Assembly (NCBI GenBank): GCA_031082125.1
Contig: JAVHLM010000001.1
Span: 523,080-587,079 of the forward strand
DNA from: Candidatus Eremiobacterota bacterium
GTDB lineage: Bacteria; Vulcanimicrobiota; CADAWZ01; Ess09-12
Direction: 5' to 3'
Length of the DNA: 64,000 bases
Made by a program: the position numbers and the translations under genes
Notes under the pieces: model-generated
Seen by the model: only the letters and a program-made list of their open reading frames with translations
Database searches by the model: none
What the model was told of the DNA's origin: nothing
Shown here: in pieces, positions 8,682 to 16,646 of the stretch
Layout: the number at the start of each line of letters is the position of its first letter
Numbering within the stretch: position 1 is the first letter of the stretch

Positions 8682-10505
8682 TTGTATATACTGGGAATCT
8701 CAGCATTTTATCATGACAGCGCAGCCTGCCTTTTGAAAGACGGCGACATAGTTGCAGCAGCCCAGGAAGAGCGTTTTACCAGGAAAAAGCAGGATTTCAA
8801 CTTTCCAAAGCGCGCCATACAGTACTGCCTTGACGAAGCCGGCATCAAGGAATCGGATCTCGACTACGTGGCTTTCTACGACAAGCCTTTCCTGAAATTC
8901 GAGAGGATTCTCGAGACGCATCTGGCCTTCGCGCCGGCGGGCTTCCACGTCTTCCTGCAGTCAGTCCCCACGTGGCTCAAGCAAAAGCTCTGGATGGGCG
9001 ATCTCGTGAAAAACGAGCTCAATACCAGGGCTCCCCTCATCTATCCCGAGCATCATGAGTCCCATGCGGCATCATGCTTCTATCCCTCGCCTTTCAGCAG
9101 GGCGGCCTTTCTCACCATAGACGGTGTGGGAGAGTGGACAACGACGAGCTTTGGAAGGGGCGAGGGGAACTCCTTCGAGATCTTGAAGGAGATAAAATTC
9201 CCCCATTCCCTGGGCCTTTTCTACTCGGCCTTCACTTACTACACGGGCTTCAAGGTGAACTCCGGCGAGTACAAGATGATGGGGCTCGCCCCATACGGCA
9301 ACCCCAAATATGTGCAGCTCATCTACGACAACCTCATTGACGTGAAGGAAGACGGCTCCATCAGGCTCAACATGAAATTCTTCAATTACTGTACCGGCAT
9401 GACCATGACCAACAAGGCTTTTGATGAGCTCTTCGGGCTTCCCCCGAGGGTGGCCGAGTCAATGATGACGACGGAGTCGCAGCCTTACCTTGATATCGCC
9501 GCATCGGCCCAGGTGGTCACGGAAGAGATAATGCTCAAGATGGTCCGCCACATCCACAAGGAGACCCAGGAAAAATACCTGTGCCTCGCCGGCGGCGTGG
9601 TACTGAACTGTGTGGCCAACGGGCGTATCCTGCGGGAAGGGCCCTTTGAGGATATCTGGATTCAGCCTGCAGCGGGCGATGCGGGAGGAGCCCTCGGTGC
9701 GGCCCTCTTTACCTGGTACCGCTATCTTCAGAACCCGAGAACCACGGGGGAACACGATACCCAGAAAGGCTCGTACCTCGGGCCGGCCTTTTCCAACGAG
9801 AGGATCCTGGAGTTCCTCACCACCAAGAAAATTCCCCACCATTTCGTCGAGACTGCCGATATCCCCGATAAAATCGCGGGGCTCATCGAGGAGGGAAAGG
9901 TCATCGGGTGGTTCCAGGGGAGGATGGAATTCGGGCCCCGGGCACTCGGCTCGCGGAGCATCATCGGCGACGCCCGAAACAAGGAGATGCAGACTCTGAT
10001 GAACATGAAGATCAAGTTCAGGGAGTCTTTCAGGCCCTTTGCCCCCTCGGTGATGGCAGACCGCGTTTCCGAGGCCTTCCAGATAGACAGGGAGAGCCCC
10101 TATATGCTCCTGGTGGCCAACGTGCAGGAGAGCCGGTGCCGCAAGATGTCCGAGAGCGAGGATAAGCTCTGGGGGATAGAAAAGCTCAAAGTGTCGCGCT
10201 CAGACATCCCGGCAATCACCCATGTGGATTATTCCGCGAGGATCCAGACGGTGAACCGCCGCGACAACTCCCTTTACTATGACATGATCAAGGCATTTCA
10301 TGCCAGGACAGGCTGCCCGGTGATCATCAACACCTCCTTCAACGTGAGGGGCGAGCCCATCGTGTGCCGGCCCGAGGAGGCCTATATCTGCTTCATGCGC
10401 ACCCACATAGATTACCTTATCCTCGGGAACTACCTCCTCGACAAGAGAGAGCAGCCCGAAATGAAGGACGACATTGACTGGCGCAAGGAGTTTGTGCTGG
10501 ATTGA
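8682..10505 (+). CDS. NodU/CmcH-family O-carbamoyltransferase (SxtI-like)
   Basis: This 607-residue enzyme transfers a carbamoyl group from carbamoyl phosphate, through a carbamoyl-adenylate, to a hydroxyl. The N-terminal YrdC-unrelated kinase-like domain begins MYILGISAFYHDSAACLL, the standard family start. Metal-binding histidines lie in YPEHHESHAASC and the nucleotide site in FLTIDGVGEW. The C-terminal domain carries GRMEFGPRALGSRSII and NTSFNVRGEPIV. Length and motifs are complete. It starts at TTG 8682 behind GGGGTGAT (8671-8678). It is followed by an SxtJ-like gene and divergent from DUF5989 + SGNH, the usual companions of this clade. The acceptor is unknown; a polysaccharide, lipid or secreted small molecule would fit the membrane-bound partners. 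Confidence 0.92.
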   Translation: MYILGISAFYHDSAACLLKDGDIVAAAQEERFTRKKQDFNFPKRAIQYCLDEAGIKESDLDYVAFYDKPFLKFERILETHLAFAPAGFHVFLQSVPTWLKQKLWMGDLVKNELNTRAPLIYPEHHESHAASCFYPSPFSRAAFLTIDGVGEWTTTSFGRGEGNSFEILKEIKFPHSLGLFYSAFTYYTGFKVNSGEYKMMGLAPYGNPKYVQLIYDNLIDVKEDGSIRLNMKFFNYCTGMTMTNKAFDELFGLPPRVAESMMTTESQPYLDIAASAQVVTEEIMLKMVRHIHKETQEKYLCLAGGVVLNCVANGRILREGPFEDIWIQPAAGDAGGALGAALFTWYRYLQNPRTTGEHDTQKGSYLGPAFSNERILEFLTTKKIPHHFVETADIPDKIAGLIEEGKVIGWFQGRMEFGPRALGSRSIIGDARNKEMQTLMNMKIKFRESFRPFAPSVMADRVSEAFQIDRESPYMLLVANVQESRCRKMSESEDKLWGIEKLKVSRSDIPAITHVDYSARIQTVNRRDNSLYYDMIKAFHARTGCPVIINTSFNVRGEPIVCRPEEAYICFMRTHIDYLILGNYLLDKREQPEMKDDIDWRKEFVLD

Positions 10506-10537
10506 CGGCAAGACCACAGAAGACAAGGAGCAGAATC

Positions 10538-10948
10538 GTGAGCAAGAACAAGCCTGACACAAAAATCCTCAGAAGCTTCGGCCTTCTCATCGGGGCTATC
10601 TTCCTGCTGCTGGGACTCTGGCAGTACTGGCCTGAAAAGAGCTTCACCACGGCAAGCCTCGTGCTGTTCGCGCTTGGCGCCCTTCTTCTGATACCCGGCG
10701 CCCTGTTCCCCGCGGTGCTCGCCCCCGTCTACCGCGGGTGGATGGCAGTTGCCCATGCCATGGGATGGCTCATGACCAGGCTCATCCTCGCACTGGTGTT
10801 CTTCCTTATCTTTACGCCCGCGGGGCTTATCATGAGGCTGCTGGGAGCTGATCTCCTGAAGCTGAGATTCGAAAGGTCGGCTGAAACCTACTGGATCACA
10901 AGGCCGCAGAAGCCCTTCAACAAGGCGGAGTGCGAGAACCCCTTCTAG
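10538..10948 (+). CDS. SxtJ-family membrane protein
   Basis: The product is 136 residues with three or four hydrophobic segments (LRSFGLLIGAIFLLLGLW, VLFALGALLLIPGALF, RLILALVFFLIFTPAGLIM) and a tail with SAETYWITR. The FTPAGLIMRLLG-D and ETYW-R features are those I recall of SxtJ proteins, which accompany carbamoyltransferases. GTG 10538 is chosen because AAGGAG lies 7 bases upstream. The frame is open back to TTG 10502, overlapping the carbamoyltransferase stop, but that codon has no ribosome-binding site. It is surely cotranscribed with the carbamoyltransferase. Its biochemical role is unknown. Confidence 0.8.
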   Translation: MSKNKPDTKILRSFGLLIGAIFLLLGLWQYWPEKSFTTASLVLFALGALLLIPGALFPAVLAPVYRGWMAVAHAMGWLMTRLILALVFFLIFTPAGLIMRLLGADLLKLRFERSAETYWITRPQKPFNKAECENPF

Positions 10949-10957
10949 CAGAGGCCC

Positions 10958-12649
10958 CTATTTTTTTATGACCTCGCCGATCTCAATCCAGCCGCTGTCC
11001 TTGCCCACCCTGGCATAATAGACCATGATGGTGCCGTTGGGCAGCACCGCTACGGCGGGGTCATGGAGGTCTTCCTCGTCGTTGGTGGCAAGCTTGTCAC
11101 CGACGGTCCAGGTGAGCCCGTCATCAGAGGTCGCACTCCAGATCTCGGGCTTTCTCTTGGCCGACGACGGCTTTGTGTATACCATATAAAATTTACCATC
11201 AGGGAGCTGCACCACATCGGCTCCCACACCTTCAACCCGCGTTCCCGCTTCGGCCTCGAATTGCTTTCCATCATTGGAGATGGCGCTGTAGGTATGTGCA
11301 GAGGTGTCACAGTAGTAAAGCCGCCACTTCCCCTCTTTTGTTTTTACGACGCTCGCAGTGCTTGCCACATCACGATCGGTGGCTGAGCGAAAGCAGAGGC
11401 CCTCCCTCTTCCAGCTCACCCCGTCATCTGATATTGCCGAGTAAAGCCAGTTGGACTTTGCGAGCTTGTCCTTCTTATATGCATCATAGTACATGCGGTA
11501 TCTTCCCCCGCCAAGGCTCACCACCGTCGGCGATGCGATGATCCCCTCCTCGTCAGAGGAGGTGACGGGTGTCCCCGATTCCTCCCTGAAGGTGATGCCG
11601 TCATCGGAGGTGCCGCTCTTGAGCTCTCCGGCGCCGCCATAAAATATCCTTATCACGCCATCTTCAAAGGCCCTCACGGAGATAGCCCCTCCAAAGGGCC
11701 TCTCGAGCTTTCCCACGACTCTCATGGCAAGCTCTCCCGATGGGGTTGTCGGCGTAGCCACGGGATCTATGGGGGCGGGAATGAAGGCTATCGACGACGA
11801 CCCCATGGCCCTCCCCGTCTGGGCCGTCACCTGGCCGCTTCCCGCCGTCGTTGACGTCACATAGGTGACAAGCTCGCCCTGGGCATCGGTGGCAATCTTG
11901 TCCGGCGCTATCCTGCCGTTGGTGGTGGCGAGCTTCACCACCTGGTAAGCGAGGGGCTTGCTCGAGAGATCGAGGACCTGCACCTTCACCATGGCTTTTT
12001 CCCGGCCGTTGGCAGGCACCTTGTCGGGGGTGACCGTGATCTTTATCGATCCCGCCAAGCCTCCCGACGTGGGATTGGGGAGGATGAGATCGCAGGGAAC
12101 GGCGCTGTACATCCAGAAGCCTTTCCAGGGATCAAGCCTGCCCCCGGGCGTCACCTTATGATAGGACCTGATGACAGGGTCATAGCCGAGCAAGGTGGCC
12201 ATGAGCCACCCCCTCGCCTCGGCCTGCGCCACTTCAACACGAACGCCCTGGTAGCTCACAAGGGCTTTGGACCAGTCAAAATAATAGGCATAGGGATTGC
12301 CAATCATGTTCCAGCCTGCATTGAGCCTCACATTCACCACATGGCTCGAGTTGAGCTCGCCGTCAACGGTAAAGCTCATTGCCTGCCGGCCGTGCATCCA
12401 GAAGGCCTGGCCGGGCCTTATGAACGATGTGTTCCCCGAGGACCTTTTCGTGTAGGCCGAGCCTTCGAAGCGGTAAATGGTGCCGTCAAATCCCCTGATC
12501 GAATCAACGGAGCTGAAGGGGAAAGAGACAAGGTACCACCCGGGCGGGCCGCTCACGCTGTTGAGCGTGGTGGCGATGCCGGCTCCCAGGGCATAAGGGG
12601 AACAGAACAGCAGAAAGAGGATCAGCAAAGAGGTAACTTTTCGCAGCAT
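10958..12649 (-). CDS. Secreted protein: N-terminal module, Ig-like domain, Asp-box-like propeller
   Basis: The product is 563 residues with a signal peptide (MLRKVTSLLILFLLFCSPYALGA). A ~175-residue Trp/Tyr-rich module (GWYLVSFPF, GWNMIGNPYAYYFDW, PWKGFWMYS) follows. Next is a bacterial Ig-like (invasin-type) domain at about 200-300 (ITVTPDKVPANGREKAMVKV). The C-terminal half has four S-x-D-D/N-x-G-x-x-W/F repeats like the Asp-boxes of sialidase-type propellers (SATSDDGLTWTVG the clearest). The start was set at 12649, at the signal peptide and behind AGGAAGGAG; a longer open frame to 12733 is not used. The module order matches that of the divergent neighbour at 12743. A glycan-binding or glycan-cleaving surface role is inference. 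Confidence 0.75.
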   Translation of the reverse strand: MLRKVTSLLILFLLFCSPYALGAGIATTLNSVSGPPGWYLVSFPFSSVDSIRGFDGTIYRFEGSAYTKRSSGNTSFIRPGQAFWMHGRQAMSFTVDGELNSSHVVNVRLNAGWNMIGNPYAYYFDWSKALVSYQGVRVEVAQAEARGWLMATLLGYDPVIRSYHKVTPGGRLDPWKGFWMYSAVPCDLILPNPTSGGLAGSIKITVTPDKVPANGREKAMVKVQVLDLSSKPLAYQVVKLATTNGRIAPDKIATDAQGELVTYVTSTTAGSGQVTAQTGRAMGSSSIAFIPAPIDPVATPTTPSGELAMRVVGKLERPFGGAISVRAFEDGVIRIFYGGAGELKSGTSDDGITFREESGTPVTSSDEEGIIASPTVVSLGGGRYRMYYDAYKKDKLAKSNWLYSAISDDGVSWKREGLCFRSATDRDVASTASVVKTKEGKWRLYYCDTSAHTYSAISNDGKQFEAEAGTRVEGVGADVVQLPDGKFYMVYTKPSSAKRKPEIWSATSDDGLTWTVGDKLATNDEEDLHDPAVAVLPNGTIMVYYARVGKDSGWIEIGEVIKK

Positions 12650-12742
12650 GGGCTTAGTGCTCCTTCCTGTAAATTCTATCAAAAAAGGGAAAAAAGGTAA
12701 AGGGGTGGGGTGAAGAAGAATCTCTGAGGGCAAGGAGCATCA

Positions 12743-14986
12743 ATGGCAAATCCCTTCTTAGTGCTTTTTCTGTTTTACACATTGACACTGAACGCTCTCA
12801 TGCTGGCCCACCGGGATATTGCCGTGACCCAGGGCATTGGAGGTATTGAAAGCCGCCGTACGCCAAAAAAACAGGAGCCTCTCGTCTCCCGGAGCAGGCA
12901 CTATCCACCGGGAGTCCATGATATATGCTTTCCTTTCGAACTCACGGCCTGCACCAAGGGATTCTACGGCAGGCTCAATGCGTATTACCAGGGCACCTGG
13001 CGCTTTGTCCCGACCCCTCCTCCCTTTCTCCATGCAGGCAAAGGTTACCGCCTCTTTAACGACACTCCCCTCACCATCACCATCGAGGGTGTCACGGCTG
13101 AGGGGCCTGTCACCGTCGTCCCCCTCTCGGGGGGATGGAACTTCGTAGGAAACCCCTACGAGGAGCGAATGCCCTGGAACGCCGCAAAGGTCTTCGTGCA
13201 GAAGAAGATTATGCCTGTTGACGAAGCGGTGGGGAGGCACCTCATCAATGCCACCCTCAAGGAGTATGAAAACGGAGAGCTGAAAAAGGTCCTCAGCTCT
13301 TCGGAGTCCATGGAGCCCTGGAAGGGCTACTGGACTTTTACCACGGAGCCATGCTACCTTCTCTTCGTCAACCCGGGGGAGGCAATGGAGCCTGCCGGGG
13401 GGACCCTTGAGGTCACGGCGTCTCCTTCGGCCATACCCGCCGATGACACCACCTTTTCCGTGATAGAAGCCACCTTGAAGGACTCACAGGGGGAGCCGCT
13501 GGCCGGAAGAGAGATCCATCTTGAAACTGTCATAGGAAGGATCGTCCCCAGGACCATCATGACCGATAAGAACGGAAAAGCAAGGGCCACCTTCCTTACC
13601 GGCACGCTGGGCAATACCATCATTGCCGCTTCGTGCGGGTCCATGATAAAGGTCTGCCCGCTCTCCATCACTGTCCCGGAAAAGAACATCCCTCCCCCGG
13701 AAAAACCGGCAGAAAGCCTCGTGAATGCCGCCGTGCCCCTCATGAAAGAGGGAAGATTCGGCATCAACGGCTTTCATGAGATAAACATGGCACAGTTCCC
13801 GGGGGAGTCAGCCAGGGAATATATCAACTGGGAAGCCCGATCCATCTTTGACGGCGGGATCAGCTTCAACAGGACCATATCCCCCCAGGGAGGCCTTCTT
13901 GCCTGGAAATTCATCGAGGGAAAGCCAGGCGTGTATGATTTCTCTTATTCTGACGCCTTTGTCCGCGAGGTGCAGAAATACCGTATAAGGCTTCTCGCTG
14001 TCCTGAGCACCAGCAACTCGCGCCTTTCACGGCCGCGCACTTTTATCGGCGAAGATTACTCGAAGCCCCACGATTTTGAGGCCTTCGCAAGGTACGTGGA
14101 AAAAGTCGTCGAGCGGTACGACGGCGACGGGTACGAAGACATGCCCGGGCTCAAATACCCCATCAAACACTGGGAGATTGGAAACGAGCCCGAGATGCCT
14201 TTCGAGCACGACAGCGGGGCTTTCCTGCGCACCATGAAGACCGCCTACGAGGCGATGAAACGGGCCGACAGGGACGCCAAGGCGCTGGTCTTCGTCTCCA
14301 ATTTTGAAGAGGAGATGACGCCCCGCGAGCGCGTCATGAGACGATTCTGGGATGACATTCTCGCCCAGGGAGGCTACGAATACATAGACATCCTGAGCAT
14401 TCACCACCCCTTGATGGCGAATGCCGAGCGCTTCCAGGGCCTTTCACCCTTCTGGCAGAAGATGCAGAAAACCGCCGGGAAGAAGAAAGAGGTCTGGATG
14501 ACTGAATGGGGCATTGTCACAGGAATAGCGATAAACGACGACATCCTGAACCCCGGGTATCACATGGTCTTTGCAGGGGGAAGCGAGGAGGACACGGCCT
14601 CAAGCTTCGTCAAATTTGTCGCCAAGGGATTCGCCACAGGCATAGACCGGTTCTTCTGGACCTTTTTCTATGCCACCAAGTCGGAGTTTATGGCCAAAGC
14701 CTCGCTCTGCAAGCCCAAGGGATTCCCCAACCTCACCTATTATACTCAGAAGCTTATTGCCCTCAAGATCGGCGGTTTTACCTCGGCCAGGGAGCTCCGG
14801 CCCGGCGTTTATGAGTTCATGGTGAACGGAAAGCCTGTATACGTGGCCTGGAACGCCCAGGATTCGGCCTTGCCCGTGAGGGGTATGGCCAAGGTGACTG
14901 ACATTCACGGAAATGAGGAAGAGCTCCTCATGGAAGAGGTGATCCTGAAGAAGTCACCCCTCATCTTTGAGCCGGCAGGGAAATAA
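12743..14986 (+). CDS. Secreted clan GH-A glycoside hydrolase with N-terminal module and Ig-like domain
   Basis: The product is 747 residues with a hydrophobic N-terminal secretion signal (FLVLFLFYTLTLNALMLA). An N-terminal module homologous to the divergent neighbour follows (GWNFVGNPYEERMPWN, PWKGYWTF), then an Ig-like domain at ~215-310 (VTASPSAIPADDTTFSVIEA) and a (beta/alpha)8 glycosidase domain from ~330. The acid/base Glu sits in KHWEIGNEPEM (E482) and the likely nucleophile in VWMTEWG (E588), about 106 residues apart as in GH39/GH5-like enzymes. AAGGAG at 12732-12737 supports ATG 12743. The exact family and substrate cannot be told by eye; a beta-glycosidase acting on polysaccharide outside the cell is likely. 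Confidence 0.8.
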   Translation: MANPFLVLFLFYTLTLNALMLAHRDIAVTQGIGGIESRRTPKKQEPLVSRSRHYPPGVHDICFPFELTACTKGFYGRLNAYYQGTWRFVPTPPPFLHAGKGYRLFNDTPLTITIEGVTAEGPVTVVPLSGGWNFVGNPYEERMPWNAAKVFVQKKIMPVDEAVGRHLINATLKEYENGELKKVLSSSESMEPWKGYWTFTTEPCYLLFVNPGEAMEPAGGTLEVTASPSAIPADDTTFSVIEATLKDSQGEPLAGREIHLETVIGRIVPRTIMTDKNGKARATFLTGTLGNTIIAASCGSMIKVCPLSITVPEKNIPPPEKPAESLVNAAVPLMKEGRFGINGFHEINMAQFPGESAREYINWEARSIFDGGISFNRTISPQGGLLAWKFIEGKPGVYDFSYSDAFVREVQKYRIRLLAVLSTSNSRLSRPRTFIGEDYSKPHDFEAFARYVEKVVERYDGDGYEDMPGLKYPIKHWEIGNEPEMPFEHDSGAFLRTMKTAYEAMKRADRDAKALVFVSNFEEEMTPRERVMRRFWDDILAQGGYEYIDILSIHHPLMANAERFQGLSPFWQKMQKTAGKKKEVWMTEWGIVTGIAINDDILNPGYHMVFAGGSEEDTASSFVKFVAKGFATGIDRFFWTFFYATKSEFMAKASLCKPKGFPNLTYYTQKLIALKIGGFTSARELRPGVYEFMVNGKPVYVAWNAQDSALPVRGMAKVTDIHGNEEELLMEEVILKKSPLIFEPAGK

Positions 14987-14989
14987 ATA

Positions 14990-15018
14990 TTGTCCAGGGA
15001 AGAAGTCTGTGGTATAAT
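14990..15018 (+). promoter_or_regulatory. Predicted extended -10 sigma70 promoter of the TonB-like gene
   Basis: TTGTCC at 14990-14995, a 17-base spacer and a perfect TATAAT at 15013-15018, with the extended TG motif (TGGTATAAT). Transcription would start near 15025, giving a leader of about 75 bases before ATG 15100. Confidence 0.65.
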
Positions 15019-15099
15019 TATGATAGGGAATAAAAGGTGCTCCTGCGCGACTGAATGCATGAAAAAAGGCAGTAAATCTCGTCGGAAAGGTGACATGTC

Positions 15100-16035
15100 A
15101 TGAGAAAATACTTCGTGATGCCCAAGAAGCGCATGAAATGGCAGACTATTCACACGGCGGTAATGGTGGCCGTCTTCTTCCATCTCATGCTCCTCACTGC
15201 TTACGCTATTTTCAAGCCCGAGACGAGAAAGAAGGACTACGAGTTCTTCGAGGTGAAGGTCGTGGAGCAGGAGAAGCCCCAGCAGCAGGAAGTGAAGGAA
15301 AAGACCACCATCAAGCTCCCCAAGTCAAAGGCGCTTGTGAAGGACATGCAGGACTTTGAGCCGGCGCCGGCACCTACCTATAAAGAGGTTCCTTCGCTCC
15401 CCAGCAAGGCTTACCCCACCATAGCCCCCATGGCCAAGCAGGCCCCGACCCTTCCCGGGGGCTCGAGCGGGGGAGGACCGCCGGTGCTGGGCACTCCCGT
15501 CGATAGCGGAGGAGAGTTCAACCAGAACGGCGGGTGGGGCAACGGGCCTGCCGGCTCGGGCGACGGATCAGGAATCCCCAACGGGCAGGGATGGGGCGGC
15601 CCCGTCACCGGTGGTGACGGCGCAGGGGGCGCGGGCCCCGGCGGCTTCGGCGGCGGCAACGACTTCGGGAACACTTCCCTTTCCGACAAGATCAAGGACA
15701 TGAAATGCCTCATGTGCAAGGTGGAGAATGCCCAGACAGGGACGCTCACCATGGATGTGAACAAGCAGCCCCAGCTTCTCAACTTTGAAAAGGCCGTGCA
15801 GTCGATGTTCGCCCATAATCCCGACACGTCAAAGTCATACACGGTCGAGCTGAAGCTTTCCGTCGATGAGACAGGGAAGGTGGACAACGTGGAGCTCTTG
15901 AGGCCATCGGGAAACCGCGACCTGGACGACGCGGCCCTGGCATGGGGAAAGTTGATGCGCTATGCGGTATTCTATGAGAACGGGAAACCGACACGGTGCT
16001 ATGTCTACTGCCCCCTTCTCATCGAGCCCAAGTAG
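15100..16035 (+). CDS. TonB-like energy-transducer protein
   Basis: This 311-residue protein has a TonB layout: a short cytoplasmic head, one membrane helix (AVMVAVFFHLMLLTAYAIF, residues ~20-38), a charged and Pro-containing region, a Gly-rich linker (~118-190) and a C-terminal TonB domain (YTVELKLSVDETGKVDNVELLRPSG, then LDDAALAWGKLMRYA). TonB links the inner-membrane proton-driven ExbBD motor to outer-membrane receptors. No exbB, exbD or TonB-dependent receptor gene is in the window. A CLMC pair just before the TonB domain is unusual and might hold a metal or a disulfide. It ends 7 bases before the convergent iorB stop. Confidence 0.8.
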   Translation: MRKYFVMPKKRMKWQTIHTAVMVAVFFHLMLLTAYAIFKPETRKKDYEFFEVKVVEQEKPQQQEVKEKTTIKLPKSKALVKDMQDFEPAPAPTYKEVPSLPSKAYPTIAPMAKQAPTLPGGSSGGGPPVLGTPVDSGGEFNQNGGWGNGPAGSGDGSGIPNGQGWGGPVTGGDGAGGAGPGGFGGGNDFGNTSLSDKIKDMKCLMCKVENAQTGTLTMDVNKQPQLLNFEKAVQSMFAHNPDTSKSYTVELKLSVDETGKVDNVELLRPSGNRDLDDAALAWGKLMRYAVFYENGKPTRCYVYCPLLIEPK

Positions 16036-16042
16036 CCAAAGG

Positions 16043-16633
16043 TCAAGGAAGAGCCTCAGCGGCAGGGGAATTGAAAAGCTCAAGGTTCATTTCCAGGACC
16101 TTTCCCTCAAGAAGGTCATCGAGGGCTCTTTGATAATGCTCCCTGTTCACTCCGGGTATGAGCCCGTCGCGGGCTATCACCGCCAGCAGGACCATGTTCT
16201 GCATCCTTGAGTCCTTCAGATCATCCCTGAAAGCCGCCACTTCACTGATGCCTCTTCTGAGGCATTCCCGGGTAATGAGCTCCCGGGTGACAGCGGCTGC
16301 TTTTCCCAGGCGGACGGGAAGAGGCTGAAGCACCGTGTCATAATAGACGAGCGTGCCGCCATCCTTAAGGGCGACATTCATTGCCCTGAGGGCTTCAGTG
16401 CGCTCCAGAGCCACCACCAGGTCGGCCTTTCCTTCGGCGATAAGGGGGGAATGAGCGCTTTCCCCGATTCTCACGTGGGAGATCACAATCCCGCCCCTCT
16501 GGGCAAGGCCATGGGTGTCTACCGCCTTCACCGGGAGACCGGCAAGATCGGCAGCCCTCAAGAGAGCCTCGCAGAGAAGGCCGATGCCCTGCCCCCCCAC
16601 GCCGGTGACATAGATATCGAAATTCTTTTTCAT
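16043..16633 (-). CDS. iorB: Indolepyruvate:ferredoxin oxidoreductase, beta subunit
   Basis: The product is 196 residues: the gamma-type domain of 2-oxoacid:ferredoxin oxidoreductases. It starts MKKNFDIYVTGVGGQGIGLL and contains VDTHGLAQRGGIVISHVRIG, both classic IorB motifs. With IorA it oxidatively decarboxylates aryl pyruvates from aromatic amino acids to aryl-acetyl-CoA, reducing ferredoxin. ATG 16633-16631 lies behind a strong AAGGAGG that overlaps the end of iorA. The frame is open further upstream, but that part overlaps iorA and has no signal. The gap to the iorA stop is 13 bases, so the subunits are cotranscribed. Confidence 0.92.
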   Translation of the reverse strand: MKKNFDIYVTGVGGQGIGLLCEALLRAADLAGLPVKAVDTHGLAQRGGIVISHVRIGESAHSPLIAEGKADLVVALERTEALRAMNVALKDGGTLVYYDTVLQPLPVRLGKAAAVTRELITRECLRRGISEVAAFRDDLKDSRMQNMVLLAVIARDGLIPGVNREHYQRALDDLLEGKVLEMNLELFNSPAAEALP

Positions 16634-16646
16634 CAAGGGGGCCTCC

